This document shows positions 36,959 to 49,321 of a stretch of DNA of 64,000 nucleotides, one piece after another (position 1 is the first letter of the stretch; every line of letters starts with the position of its first letter). Origin of the DNA: Anadara kagoshimensis (taxonomy: Eukaryota > Mollusca > Bivalvia > Arcoida > Arcidae); NCBI GenBank assembly GCA_021292105.1, contig CM037863.1, positions 8,582,085-8,646,084 of the forward strand, in the 5' to 3' direction. Under the pieces are notes generated by a model. That model was not told the DNA's origin. It worked only from the letters and a program-made list of their open reading frames with translations, and did not search any database. A program made the translations under genes and the position numbers.

Positions 36959-37715
36959 TAAATAAAAAATATCAACAATATACATATTTCCGCATTGTTA
37001 CATTCAAATATCAGGTGTTTAGAATTTTTAGTCTCATTATAATCTAGGATAATTTTTTCAAACTGTAGTCTGGGTTAACCATGTGCCACATGCATGTTCG
37101 CGAAAACCCAAAATTGAACATAATTCAACAGAATAATATTAGAGTTTTAATCATCCGATTAAGATTAATTTATTACAATATGTATTGAATTAATAACAAA
37201 CAATGTAATCATTAGTTTTCACGTGATTCCTTTGAAAACTCGACCGTTCAAAACAATTAAAGTGTTAACGCCTTCATTTGAGATATCGTCTCTAAGAAGG
37301 CAATGTGGTGCCGTTGGCTTGAGTTGTTAGGTATTCAATTTTCGTCAATATTTCATCTTTGTCACAAATATATTGTACTATTGTTTTATTTGTTCTCTTA
37401 AAACTGATTTCGTTGACAATTTAATTTTAATAAAAGCATGACACATGAGCTTACTTCATGTGAAGAGATTTTATTTATTAAATTGATTCGCTCATCTGTC
37501 GATTATTATTCTCGGTTCAAAATGAATCTGCGAAAGATTTACGAAGGCAGAAAACGAATCAACGATTATCTCTGTGGTGGGGTAGAATTTTCTTACTAAA
37601 ATCAAACCTGTCTATAATAGCCACTCAAGGAAACCAGTAAAAGTGGTCTTTATTGTCAGGTGGCCTTTACATATAGTTGAAAATAATATGAATAAAGAAC
37701 AATTGGGACACAATT
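36959..37715. repeat. Segmental duplication block b, copy 1
   Basis: From the right flank of element B through CACATGCATGTTCGCGA and ATTATTCTCGGTTCAAAATG to AACAATTGGGACACAATT. It matches 48,045-48,785 in order and orientation. No gene is seen in it. Confidence 0.85.
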
Positions 37716-37824
37716 CTCCTGGCCTTTATAACAGGTGGTCCTTATATAGAGGTGGTTTTTAAGGCAGGTTCCACTACTGGTAGTTCATATTTATATCTTA
37801 CATTCAGACACTATTGTATGTACA

Positions 37825-37983
37825 CATGTTGGGTGTAGCTAGTTAAACAAGAGTGGCTTACCCTTCCGGAGCTTCTAGATTCACTTTCCTGTAGAAAATT
37901 CATGTGTTCAATCTGATGTGCCACATTCAAAGTTTTTATTTTGCTTAGAGATTTTGTTTTAGGCATATATTTGTGTGTTTGTT
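37825..37983 (+). mobile_element. R1 retroelement 3' fragment
   Basis: GGGTGTAGCTAGTTAAACAA, then CTTACCCTTCCGGAGC, ending in TTTGTGTGTTTGTTTT. Moderately diverged. Confidence 0.7.
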
Positions 37984-38028
37984 TTAATTATTAAATATGT
38001 AATCCACCATAAAACGTGTTCGAGATTC

Positions 38029-38232
38029 AATTAACGGAGAAACGGCCACGCCCACAATGTTCCAAAAATGTCTGGCATGCTTGAATTACACAACAAAAGA
38101 ACGAAAACTCGACCTGAATTGTGTCATTTAATGACGTCACTGATACTAGTACGTCATTAGTAGTGACGCTGCTTTGGTACGTAATGGCGGATTTGTCGGA
38201 ACTGTGTGGCGTGGCCAGGCGATACGTTAATT
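38029..38232. mobile_element. 204-bp MITE, family M1
   Basis: Starts AATTAACGGAGAAACGGCCA and ends CGATACGTTAATT. It carries CACGCCCACAATGTTCC at the left and a perfect CRE, TGACGTCA, at 38,132-38,139. Same orientation as the copy at 45,682-45,895. Confidence 0.85.
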
Positions 38233-38524
38233 ACTCTTGTCGACTAAGTCTAAATGTCGGAATCTTAACTGATGTGTATAGTTTAATAACTCCAATCCAC
38301 TCTGCATTCAACCAAAGATAATTGGCTGCAAATTCTTCATTCCTTGTGTATTAATATCATTATAAATCATTATCACATTTTTTTTTTGGAATTCAAAGCT
38401 TGTCTCTTAAAGAATATCGGTAAAACTACGATCGAACGCGATTCGACGAAAGTGGCGGTCTTTATTTGTACACCTTGAATCTTTTGAGGTCATTTTCGAA
38501 TAAAAATCTGGTCAATATGTTCGT

Positions 38525-38865
38525 ACGTGGACTTTGTATTATGTACAATAAAGGAGGCTGCTTGCAAATAAATTGTTGACTCAGGAATGTTGCTAACCTG
38601 GGCTTTTCAAGACAATCAAACAGTTTTATGGCTGTCATCACAGTATTGTTGGCAAGTTTAATGTTCTCTGTTCCAGGATTGCCCTGAAAAAATCTGACAT
38701 CTCATAGCTGTATGTTCCTTTCACACAATTTTTATTACACACATGGCGAGAGAGGATTACCTTTCCAGAGCACCCGGCCTCACTTCCCTTGTGAAAGTTC
38801 ACGTGTCTAACCTTATTTGTCAGTTCCAAAAGTTTTTCTTTGCATCTTGTTTTTGATTATCCTTA
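38525..38865 (+). mobile_element. R1 retroelement 3' end
   Basis: Begins in the coding tail (GCTTGCAAATAAATTGTTGA, TTTTATGGCTGTCATCACAG) and runs through CAGAGCACCCGGCCTCACTT to CTTGTTTTTGATT. Frames are broken. Confidence 0.8.
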
Positions 38866-38879
38866 TTTATCAATAAGAT

Positions 38880-39080
38880 AATAGTTGACGTGTCTAAATG
38901 TTAAATGCTGTAAAATCCAATGTCGGAATCGCGCTCTAACATGTCTTAGAATGCCTTAGATCTCACCCTCAGAAGTTTCATGTGCATGTACGCTCCCAGT
39001 TTTACAATCAATCCTTAAATAAGATTTTATTTAATTGAAATCTGGCAAGTTTTAAAAATTCGCTGAGAATTAAAATACAA
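38880..39080. repeat. Segmental duplication block c, copy 1
   Basis: AGTTGACGTGTCTAAATGTT through GTCGGAATCGCGCTCTA to TAAATAAGATTTTATTTA; matches 49,322-49,530 in the same orientation. Confidence 0.8.
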
Positions 39081-39159
39081 ATTTTGTCTGTTGGTTGTGC
39101 AAGTTCATAAAATTAAAAAATTAAAATAAAGTGTGTTTATATACTGTTACACAATACAG

Positions 39160-39390
39160 AAATATCATCATCGTCATCACAACAGCAGTCGTCATTATCA
39201 TCATTTAATGTCCTTATTTAAATACCATCATTGTTCCATCATCATCACAATCATTATCATCATCATCGTAGTTCGTATTATAATAATCCTCTTATTTAAA
39301 GATAATATCCTAAATGATCCTGCATCCATTATTATCATGGTAGTGCCTTCATCACCTCCACCGCCACCATCTCCACTACCATCATCGTAC

Positions 39391-39454
<64 letters not shown>

Positions 39455-39529
39455 TTAATGTTTTGTTTCAAAATATTGTCTTGATTGTCACTGCATTCAT
39501 GATCTCCGCCACCGGAGTTACCACCATTA

Positions 39530-39566
<37 letters not shown>

Positions 39567-39600
39567 CCACTCCCTCACCATAGCCGCCATTGAAATCAGA
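39160..39600. repeat. (TCA)n-rich microsatellite region
   Basis: Perfect TCA runs at 39,389-39,453 and 39,529-39,564 sit in a broader CAT/TCA-rich stretch. The long frame across it would encode runs of serine and histidine and is an artefact of the repeat. Confidence 0.95.
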
Positions 39601-39628
39601 GTAATCAATGCCCTCAAATGATATGATC

Positions 39629-40410
39629 AAAAACAAACATACTAATCTATGTCCGAATCACAATTCAGAAACAAAGTAAACAATTTGGAATCGACAAGTG
39701 AGGTTAGACACGTAAACCTCTACCAGGTAAGTGAGGCCGGGTGCTCCGGAAGGGAAAGCACCTCCTGCTAAGCTAACTACACCCGCTACGTGTGTAATCA
39801 AAATTGTGTAAAAGGAACATTGAACTATAAGATGTCAAATATATTCAGAGCGATCTTTGACACAGAGACTGTAATGACGGCCATAAAACTTTTGAGGGCC
39901 TTGATAAGCCTAGGCTTGCAATATCTCTGAGTCAACAATTTATTTGCAAGCAGACTACTTCATTGTACAAAGTCTCTGTAGTGGAAACAGGCTCTTCCAT
40001 AGCGTATTAATTGGTAAACAGATACATCATAAGAAGGAGAAGCAGGTATATTGCTGCATAAAAAAGGAAAATTGACAATAAAAAATTGAAATCATCACGT
40101 TTGTCATAAAGTTTAAAATGAAGCCTTTCGTGTGCGTCATTATTCAGGTATAAGTCTAAATATGAAGCAGAACTTGAGGCATCAATCGTGTCTTTTATTT
40201 CAAGCTCACTATGATGACATTCACATAGTTTCCAAATTTAGGATTGTTATCAGACAAACGTCATCTATATATCTATGTTGAGTTGAATGATTTGGCGACA
40301 ATCATCTCTCCAGATTTAACAAGGTTCTGCATAAATTCTGCTTAACAAATCAGCAAGCAATGGTGCACAGTTTGTACCCATTGGTATACTGATTGTTTGC
40401 TGAAAAAATA
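39629..40410 (-). pseudogene. Longest R1 retroelement copy: RT relic plus 3' end
   Basis: Reading the minus strand from 40,410: IPMGTNCAPLLADL at about 40,396-40,354 (an RT motif-B-like block), then remains of AKSFNST and FGNYV. Next come SSASYLDLYL and KLYDKRDDFNF around 40,160-40,080, then the C-terminal tail, a stop region and the 3' untranslated region ending at AAACAAACAT near 39,629. Several frameshifts and stops. The order shows that the R1 repeats elsewhere are 3' ends of an RT-coding element. Whether it is a LINE or Penelope-like is unresolved. Confidence 0.7.
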
Positions 40411-43180
40411 TATTACCAAAAACTTATTATGATTATGATTATCAGTCATTACAAGCTGATATTAACCACCTGGTCACTAAATCAGTAAAGTTGAGAGTGA
40501 ATTATTCTTCCATATTAAGCTGATAGAGACAGAGAGTGCATTTTACAAGACATACCCTGTACAAACACTAGCCTAACAAGTACATGGTATAAACTTGGTT
40601 TGGCCACTGTCACAGGCCTATACTTTTTCACTCTTGATTGAACCCAACCCATGTTAAATTTCCTGCAGGTAAATGCAATAGTCTAATATTATTAAACATA
40701 TATTTTAATATAACCATTTAGGGTTTGCCTTAACTATTAATGCTAGATAAGCTTTTGTCAAGTAAACCATCACTTGCAAGTGAAGATATATACTATATTC
40801 CAAAATTTAAATGTCTGGAAAATTTATTCTGTCCCTAATTTAGTCCATTTGATTATAATTTAAATTCTGATTTGCCAATCACCTATTTCTGTTTAAATAT
40901 AACAAGAAATTATAAATTTGTTAAATCATTTAGTAAGAATATATAATATTGTTTGTTGATTTTGGTGTTGTCTAGTGTTTATATGTCAGATAGACTGAAA
41001 TAATGTGCCTTTCATGGCCTAATAAATATTTCCTTTTAGCTAAAATATTAAATCTTAGTTCCAAGAGAAATTTCTGTGCTTTTTTAAGACAGTTAAAGCA
41101 CTCAATACAATACTGAGATATTGGCTAAACCTTCAAGGAGCATAGCCATTTCAGTCATGCAAGTTGATTTAAATATGTGTTTACTTCAGCTTTCACTACA
41201 AAATGGAATATATGTAGCTGAAAAGCTTACTCTTGCAACATTCAAGTTCAATCAACCAGCAACAAACCATAAAAACCACTGAAAAGTGAAAAACAGGAGG
41301 CAATGTCACTTAAATTGCAAGTTTGAGACCACTGATTATAAAAAAACAAAAGCCATGTAAGATTAGGAGTTCAGTAATTGCACTCTAATAAACTAAGAAG
41401 TCAACAAACTCCTATTCAACTTGTCACATTTCACAATGCCAAATTTCCTTTGTTTTAAGTATGCAGATAAAAGTAGAATGTGCATTTGCATATGGTATTT
41501 AAACTAACAAATGAGAAAAATAATTTCTTAACCCAAACTGAAACAGTATATGACTGGCTAGTTTAATCTCAAATTTAAATTGCAACCAATAAATTAAATC
41601 TGTTTATTAAAATACTACCTATTGATATCTAGCCAGTTTTTGAAACCCATATGCTCAAATGGCATTGACTGCATACTCTATCATTGCTTCAAGACTGAAA
41701 GGGAGACACATCATATGCTTACCACATATCATAAAAATAATTAAACTTCCAATTGAATAGATGAACCATACAAACATCAGAAGAGTTCAAGGTATTGTTT
41801 TTGAAAATTTCGCAAAGGTGTGGTGACATTGGTGGTGACTTTTGAAACAGCTCCATACATGTGCAATGTGTATATATAATATATTTTTACTGAATAAATG
41901 GTCACACATCCAATATACTCACATGGGCAGCCAATGCAATAAGACAACAGATGTACTTGTTTCAATTTTTCTATAGCTAGGTATGTTTATGCCCATTTCT
42001 GCCTGCACATTTTAAATATGTTAATACTTGATTTGGTTATGGCAAGCAAAAACAACATCATGTTTTCATCAAACCTGAAATCTGGTATACAGTATAACCT
42101 TTTATAAAAACTACCCAGGGGACTGAGCAAATGGTGGACTTTATATAGAGTATCACCTTAAACATGTATTGTTGATACTGGTATACAAATAAGTGAAAAT
42201 AATACCTCTAAAATACCCTTTTATAAATTTTGTTAAAATTATTTTATTTTATTTTTAAAAATAATTATTTAGAATTAATTATAGAAAATATTTGAAAAGA
42301 GCATTATAATCTTAATGGACTGTACATCTGATTACATGGTTAGAGTTAATCTATCAGTATACACTTGACTAATTTCCTTGTTTCTTAAGAAGCAGGGTGT
42401 CACTAATTAAAACAAAAGGTATAGTAAACTTACTACCACTAAATAACAAAGACTAGTTAATCCAATATTCTAAATAGACTACAAGCATGTAATTTGCTTT
42501 ATGCTAATATAGTTATTATTATAATAACAAATACTAATTATATATACCTTCTGATTTAATGACTTCAGTCATTGGCATGAGAATAGGGACTTCACATTTA
42601 TTCCTTAATTTTTTACTTATTATCACTCAACTATACATTTTGCAACAAATATATATATATATTAATTATATATTTCTAATCTTAATGCATTAAGAATATA
42701 TTAATTACAATGTACTTGGGTAATTCTTTTGCATAAACTTTTAGACTAAAATTATAAAAAAAATTAAAATAAAGTTGATTGAAAAAGTGGATTTTATACA
42801 CAAGTTGCGTAGTGAATTGGAACTGTAAAGGATGGTCTTTATTCACATTAGACAGGTGGAATATATATGGAATGTCATTATATAGTAAAATCCATTGGGG
42901 ATACTTCATACTGGTTGCTATAGACAGATGGACTTTATAGCAGGTTATACTGTTTTGCAAAATTTATTTTACCACTCATTTGTTATTTACTCTGAATTAG
43001 GATAGTGGGTATTTATTACAATATTTATGTGAACATTCAGTTTGACCCAGTTATTTTAAGTTTCAGTCTGTATGGTGGTTATATGTCCACTATGGATAAA
43101 TTACTCCTTAGAGAATATACTGGTTGCATTAAATGTGGAGGTTATTTTATGACTTATGATGTTACAAAATATGCTCGAAT
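40411..43180. other. Long non-coding stretch, nothing recognised
   Basis: AT-rich sequence without credible exons or element ends. Phrases such as GGACTTTATATAGAG (42,131) and GACTTTATAGCAGG (42,930) resemble the 53-bp minisatellite at 55.5-56.6 kb and may be stray monomers. Confidence 0.5.
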
Positions 43181-43184
43181 GAAC

Positions 43185-43185
43185 A

Positions 43186-43257
<72 letters not shown>

Positions 43258-43260
43258 ACA
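43185..43260. repeat. (TC)n(AC)n compound microsatellite
   Basis: TC tract with one TT break, passing into about 14 AC units, then GGGAGAGAG. Reading frames across it on either strand are artefacts. Confidence 0.97.
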
Positions 43261-43504
43261 GGGAGAGAGTGCGAAATGCAATAAATCTGAGACAACTCTT
43301 GATACCGTATGCATGCAGGGTTTGACATTTAAGTCTGAACCGATCAGTGTTTGGATTATATTACTCTGTCTAAGGATTTTTATTGAAAACTTGTAAAACA
43401 TGGTGGTTTGAACATGTGACTTAATGATTCTCCAAATCGGTATCGCGTGAATATAATTTAAACACGTTGCAATGTTATTTTCAACTTGACATTGGAACAT
43501 CAAT

Positions 43505-44015
43505 CATCGCGGGGGCAGCCATATTTGTTTACATTGACAACCAAATGTATCATCAAGATTTTCGCTTTATTGAGATATTTACACCTGATGCACCAGAAAG
43601 ATTTTAGGTTGAATTTAATTTTTGATGTGTTATTGTATGTTTTACAAAAGATCGAGTGATAATTTTCTTTACACAAAAAGTGTCCAAGTTTTGAAGATTG
43701 ACAAAAAATGTCCTAGTGTTTCTGTCGTGACATCGATTGGCGTCAAGCAGTCGAATATTTTGTGTGAATAATAATGTTTTATATCAAATTTAAATCTAAA
43801 TTTCAAAATATTGGTTATTCCGGCATATAATTCACTGATGCACAGTTCTTAACTTTATTTTATAATATTTTATTGTTCGTTTAAGAGCGGGGTACTTTTT
43901 TGGCCATCAGACACTTCTCAAAAAGTAATCCCGATTTTCAAAACGGCGGAAGGATAAAAAATTGTAAAACCGAAACACAATTCTCGGAAAAAGCCGGGTT
44001 GGCGTTCCTACTGCG
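43505..44015. mobile_element. Fragment of dispersed element, family M4
   Basis: The right end GCCGGGTTGGCGTTCCTACT is the near reverse complement of the left end at 6,279, and TTTCTTTACACAAAAAG is shared with about 6,650. The left boundary is uncertain. Confidence 0.4.
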
Positions 44016-44126
44016 ATGCTTGGGAAGGGCAATGATTATGTTTAGCTACACTTGTCATGTTTGAAAGTTAATTACTTACGTTATTGAACGTGATTGTTAT
44101 ATGTGAATAAAAATACACACAATTAT

Positions 44127-44241
44127 AATAATACCAATAATAATAATAATAATAATCGAAAACAAACATACTAATCCATGTCCGAATTACTATCAAAAAG
44201 CAAAGTAAAATTAAAAATAATAATAATAATAATAATAATAA
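44127..44241 (-). mobile_element. Minimal R1 3' terminus between (AAT)n tracts
   Basis: About 55 bases of the R1 end (AACATACTAATCCATGTCC) lie between two AAT microsatellites (44,127-44,157 and 44,214-44,241). On the sense strand these would be ATT tails. Confidence 0.7.
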
Positions 44242-44244
44242 ACA

Positions 44245-45035
44245 AATTTGAAAGTTAACGGAACTATTTTGCATATTTATACATATTCAAAGAATATGTT
44301 ATACAGCTTTACATGTATAGCATTGATTTAAAAGCATTACTCATGTTACCCCTGTACCTTTTTATGGAATTATATACATGTATTACGTAATTATATTTTC
44401 ATTTGTACTAAGTTTTTTATATTATCCTCGGTTTAAGAGCAATTACACTCAATACTAGATGCTATTGACGGATATGAATGCCTTTGGTCACATGAGCTCA
44501 CATATGAGTAGATAGTGACAAAACACAATTTATAATTGAATTTTATCTCTTCATGTCACCTGGTATCCATGGAAATGAATGTTTGTCATGTAAAAACATT
44601 ATATTCTTGGAGAAAATTGTAGGTCTTAGTTAAGTTATATAACATGTTTTGCAGTAACAAAAGCTAAAATTTAAAGTATTCAACAAGAATATAATGATTA
44701 AAATGTTTTGATGACATAGTGAACGTCATGAGGCAAACGTATTACGTGAAGTCATTTTCTTTTTCTTTCTTGGAATTTATTGCGTTACAAAATATTTACA
44801 GATAATTTCATTTCAAAATTAGTCTGGGTAATTACACATCACATTTCACCACAGTATAATAAGGAGTAATAGATTTATATGCAAGATATCAGAAACATTG
44901 TCTTTTCAATGAAAAACGCTTGTATACAAAGGGAGGAAACTGCTCCATCATATGCGAATTATATGTAACAAGGGAAAGAACTCTACCAACATTATATCAG
45001 AACACATTGGTTATCTAGATTTTATTTATGAAGAA
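44245..45035. other. Non-coding stretch, nothing recognised
   Basis: No exon, RNA or repeat boundary found. Confidence 0.5.
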
Positions 45036-45039
45036 ACCC

Positions 45040-45200
45040 AGAACATACCAATCCATGTCCAAAAAATGACACCACGATAAAGTAAAAACTTTGTATATGG
45101 AATATTATATTCTAGTCATTATTTTTCACCAGCAAAGTGAGGCTGGGTGCTCCATAAGGGTAAAGGAAATTATGTCTAAATAGCTCCAACCGCTATGTGT
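45040..45200 (-). mobile_element. R1 retroelement 3' end, diverged
   Basis: AACATACCAATCCATGTCC, AAGTGAGGCTGGGTGCTCC and CCGCTATGTGTGTAATTG in family order. It abuts a truncated M1 MITE. Confidence 0.7.
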
Positions 45201-45202
45201 GT

Positions 45203-45319
45203 AATTGACGGATTGCCGGCCACGCCCACAAAGGCCGTCATCACGGTACCAAAAACAGCGTCACGGGAACTAATGACGTTCTATTGTCAGAGACATCATT
45301 AAATGGCGCTATTCAGGCC
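45203..45319. mobile_element. Truncated M1 MITE
   Basis: Starts AATTGACGGATTGCCGGCCA and contains the half-element up to GCGCTATTCAGGCC, where it breaks off directly against the next R1 copy. It lies in reverse orientation to the full copy at 45,682. Confidence 0.8.
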
Positions 45320-45490
45320 AAACAAACATACTAATCCATGTCCGAATAACAATTCAAAAGCAAAGTAAAAACTTTTGGAACTGACAAGTTATGTTAGACA
45401 CGTGAACTTCCACTAGGAAAATAAAGCCGGGTGCTTCGGAAGGGTAAGTACCTCCTGTTTAGCTAGTTACATCCGCTGTGTACCCTTTGT
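45320..45490 (-). mobile_element. R1 retroelement 3' end
   Basis: AAACAAACATACTAATCCAT to TAGTTACATCCGCTGTGTAC. Its 3' tip touches the broken MITE with no spacer. Confidence 0.8.
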
Positions 45491-45681
45491 AAGAAATAAA
45501 ATATTGAAAGTTAACAATAGAAAAAACTGTAGATCGTGGTATAAGTACAAACATAAAAACACAAATCAGTCGTTCTTTTATTTAAAATTACAAGAACAGA
45601 TAGTATTAACATACTTAGATATAGAAAGGTTATATATCTATATGTGAGGTCAACCTCAAAATTTAACACGATTCTTCATTG

Positions 45682-45895
45682 ATTGACGTATCGTCGGTCA
45701 CGCCCACAATGTTTCGCTTAATGGCCGGATGCTTGGTTTACACGCAAAAAGAATGAAAACTCGGCCTGAATAGCGCCATTTAATGACGTCACTGACACTA
45801 TTACATCATTAGTTGCCGTGACGCTGCTTCGGTACCGCGATGGCGGTCAGTATCGGAACATTGTGGGCGTGACCGACGTTCTAATAAAGCAACAA
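45682..45895. mobile_element. 214-bp MITE, family M1, best-preserved copy
   Basis: Left ATTGACGTATCGTCGGTCAC and right end, in reverse complement ATTAGAACGTCGGTCACGCC; the TIRs share GTCGGTCACGCCCACAATGT. The centre contains the perfect CRE TGACGTCA (45,784-45,791) and CGGTACCG. Non-coding. Confidence 0.9.
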
Positions 45896-45960
45896 AGCCA
45901 CAAGCAATGGTACTCCGTTTGTTGCCATTGGTATACCTTTTATTTCTTGCAAAATTATAT
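45890..45960 (-). pseudogene. Short RT relic (R1 motif B block)
   Basis: The minus strand reads GIPMATNGVPLLVALL, the counterpart of IPMGTNCAPLLADL at 40.36 kb. It begins at the MITE's right end and is a separate fragment from the R1 3' end at 45,320. Confidence 0.6.
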
Positions 45961-46844
45961 TATCAGTCACAACGGTAACAGATAGATTAACTATCAGACA
46001 TTGGTAGTTTTTGTTTTAGACAAAAATAAATTCTGAATAATTTGATTTTATATTCGTATCGTTGAAGACAAAATGACTAGAATCCCTGTTCAGAGCTAGA
46101 TACAATGTATTTGTATCTTGGCTTGCTGTGTTTGTAAAAAAATGACAGGTTAATAATAGAATTGGGGATAGTAGTGTAAAATGTGAAAACTAAAGGTTTT
46201 ATACTTATAACACAGAAAGTTATTTTTAAAAATTGTTAAATCTGCATATAGCTGATACCAGATGTAGAACAGACTTTATTTGAATAAGACTGAAGACAAT
46301 CTTTGACGATTGTCAAAATTTGTGATAGAATTACTGATAATCCTTTAGTAATATGTTGAAAAGAACCTGCTATATATCTTCTTTGCATGGAGTTTTGTGA
46401 AGTGTAGAAATCCAATACAAAACATAAAGGACAAGTTTACCATTTTTAAGTTTGAATCTGAAACACTCAAGAACTTCTAAATGGTTAAAAAAAACATCTT
46501 CAGTAAAATTAGTTCTATCATGTGTAGCTTTCTCTGATATATTATCTAAACCAAGCTTCTTAACTAGACATGAAAAGATGAAAAAATAATAAAATACTAG
46601 ATTAAAGAATATAAAGTGTAGGTAAATGTTAATATTAACTTAGTCCGGATAGATTTTCCATAGTCCTGTTAAAATAACATATCGTTTGATATTCGAATTA
46701 CAATTCAAAAAGTAAGGTTAGTTAATCACAAAGACTTCAAACAGGGAGTAAAATAATGTGCTCTCATGGCATTAATAATAGTAAAAAAATATATTTGTCC
46801 GCAGGTTCTTGAAGTATATAAATTTATTTTATTGGTAACAATTT
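45961..46844. other. Non-coding stretch, nothing recognised
   Basis: No supported feature. Confidence 0.5.
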
Positions 46845-47125
46845 ATTTACAATGATAGCATATTAATTGTGAAACAAATTATCATAAGCAGGAGAAGTAC
46901 GTTTATCCTACCTCAGATATAATTTCTTTATATTCATTGGTTAATTAGTAAACGAATATGGGGAAAATCTGATAATAAAAAACCTGTTGACAAATGTTAT
47001 TACGTTTATGATAGCCTTTCATGATCATCAGATAACTAAAAAGAAGTCTGTCTTTTATTTCAAACGCACGGCGATAGATAACATTTACTTAATCTCCAAA
47101 CATATATGACGAAAATAATTTTTAT
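46845..47125 (-). pseudogene. Diverged RT tail relic (R1)
   Basis: Matches 40,005-40,240 at several points: GCATATTAATTG, TCATAAGCAGGAGAAGTA and TGTCTTTTATTTCAAACGCA in the same order. Heavily mutated; no frame remains. Confidence 0.55.
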
Positions 47126-47211
47126 TGATACTATTTGCATTTGAAGTAGTGTTTCTATAACATTATTATTCATCTATACAACAAGACATTGTCATTCATC
47201 TATAAACCAAG

Positions 47212-47400
47212 AAATATCAAACTTCTGTTATTTGGGATGGTTGCTTATTGAAATACATGTATATCAATTTTATTTGATATTTACATCAATTATTACTCAA
47301 TAGATGTATTGAAATAGAACATTAACAATATTCTGTTATACATTATTCATAATATGAATGATTTGAATGTTTTGGAATAAATTCTTCATTGATAAATAAT
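47212..47400. repeat. Segmental duplication block a, copy 2, with empty TTAA site
   Basis: Partner of 31,994-32,184. At the point where element B sits in copy 1 (TTCATTAA...TTAATAAAT) this copy reads TTCATTGATAAATAAT. Confidence 0.85.
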
Positions 47401-48044
47401 CAAAGTACTGAAAGTATTGAAAGTCTTGAAAGCAGACGGCTCATTGATTGCAAAGAACCTCATTACTGAATAAAAATTATTGGTAATTGTGTATTCAATC
47501 CATTTAATTTAATTCAATATTGAACTGATGGGAAAATTAACTTACACACAAAAAATAAATATATATATTGTTTAACATCCTTGGGACAGTAAGGAAACAA
47601 AACTTTCAAGAGAATCAAAATCCCTGGATTTGAATTTCTAGTCAATACAGTGGAGAAGAAATATCAATTAACGCCTTGCTATAAAAAATTCATATATGTA
47701 CTTTAAACAATTCAGTTTACAATACATCTAATTCCTCACATGCATTGTCTTATGTCGTCTGTCATGTCTTTTATAATAATTGATTGGAAGACCTTAAAAT
47801 TATAATTTTTTATTTTAAAATAAAGATAAGATGTATTTAATAGATTCTATATGGAATTTACGTTAATATTTCTTTTTATTTCAACGGGTATAACGATCGT
47901 TAGTGTCGAGGTCTTTCTGTGAAGTACAGTGCCGTGTGCAAACTTACGCACATTTTTGCCGATAGGAGAAATCGAGTGCTAAATTTAATCTTCCGGTCAA
48001 ATCTTCCTGATCGCAATAAAGCTGACGCTGTTAGCGTCTGCTTT
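47401..48044. other. 640-bp sequence specific to duplication copy 2
   Basis: Separates blocks a and b in copy 2 and has no counterpart in copy 1. It contains the self-complementary AACGATCGTT (47,891-47,900) and overlapping frames on both strands at 47,900-48,160 with no recognisable protein. Confidence 0.45.
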
Positions 48045-48785
48045 AAAAAATATAAACAATATACATATTTCCGTCTTGTTAAGTTCAAATATCAGGCGTT
48101 TATAATTTTTTTGTCTCACAATAGTCTAGGATCTTTTTTAAACTTAAGTCTGGGTAAATAATGTACCACATGCATGTTCGCGACAACACAAAAATGGAAC
48201 ATAATTTCACAGAATAATATTAGTGTTTTAATCATCAGATTAGATTAATTTATGACAATATGTATTGAATTCATAATAAGCAATGTAATAATTGATTTTC
48301 ACATAATCGACCGTTCAAAACAATTAAAGTGTTAACGCTCTCATTTGCGATATCTCCTCTAAGAAGACAATATGGCAATGTTGGCTTGAGTTGTTAGATA
48401 CTCAATTTTCAATATCTCATTTTTCAATTTTTCACATATTTCGTATTGTTAGTTTTTTCGTTCTTTTCAAACTGATTTCGCTGACAATTTTATTTCAATA
48501 ATTGCATTTAAACATGACAAACGAGTTTACTTTATGTGAAGAGATTTTATTTAGTATATTGATTCGCTCCTCTATCGATTATTATTCTCGGTTCAAAATG
48601 AATCTGCGATTTGTTTCTCCAAAGTATTACAAAGTCAGAAAACGAATCATCTCTGTAGTGGGGTAGAATTTTCTTAATACAATCAAACCTGTCTATAATG
48701 GACACTCAAGAGAACCAGTAAAAGTTACCTTTATATAAAGGTTATAATAATATGAATAAAGAACAATTGGGATACAATTTCAATT
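48045..48785. repeat. Segmental duplication block b, copy 2
   Basis: Partner of 36,959-37,715; shares CACATGCATGTTCGCGA and AACAATTGGGA. Confidence 0.85.
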
Positions 48786-48787
48786 TG

Positions 48788-48965
48788 AATTTTACAACAC
48801 TAGACGGCCTTTTCGGAATACAATTCCTCATCAGTAGAGCATGGACCAAAATTATTAAAACCAAAACGATTTTTCCAATATGTTGAAAAGAAAGCCAAAG
48901 GACTAAAACACATTCTACCAAAATTAGCTAAGGTAATACTTTGCATGAGGGTGTATACCTTAGTC
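48788..48965 (+). repeat. ~180-bp arm repeat, copy 1
   Basis: AATTTTACAACACTAGACGG to TGAGGGTGTATACCTTAG. It recurs inverted at 49,920-50,096 and 50,885-51,085. Confidence 0.8.
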
Positions 48966-49009
48966 CTTTATCCGTAATTAACATAAAGTGCAATCCACGG
49001 TTTTAAATT

Positions 49010-49312
49010 TAAAACAAACATACTAATCCATTTCCGAATCACACAATCCAGAAGCAAAGTAAAAACTTTGGAACTGACAAGTTTGGGTTAGACACGTGAA
49101 CTTCCACCAGGGAAGTGAGGCCGGGTGCTCCGGAAGGGTAAGCACCTCCTGTTTAGCTAGCTACACCCGCCACGTGTGTAATCAAAATTGTGTGAAAGGA
49201 ACATGGAACTATGAGACGTCAAATATATCCAAGGCAATCCTGGACACAGAGACATCAAACTTATCAACAATACTGTGATGACGGCCATAAAACTTTTTGA
49301 CGGCCTTGATAA
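49010..49312 (-). mobile_element. R1 retroelement 3' end, well preserved
   Basis: Close to the window's family consensus from AAACAAACATACTAATCC to CATAAAACTTTTTGACGGCC. Contains the hairpin-capable GGTGCTCCGG...AAGCACC. It lies beside duplication block c, as does the opposite-strand copy at 38,525, so the two inserted independently. Confidence 0.85.
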
Positions 49313-49321
49313 AGAAAATAC

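Noticed and set aside
39133..39621. 162-codon plus-strand frame rich in serine and histidine
   Set aside because: It is a translation of the (TCA)n/(CAT)n microsatellite; no splice sites or conserved ends.
43005..43503. Frames of 75-113 codons on both strands
   Set aside because: They read through the (TC)n(AC)n tract; the apparent alternation of residues is simple repeat.
47900..48161. Overlapping 62- and 80-codon frames on opposite strands
   Set aside because: Half of the sequence belongs to duplication block b, whose other copy does not keep the frame.
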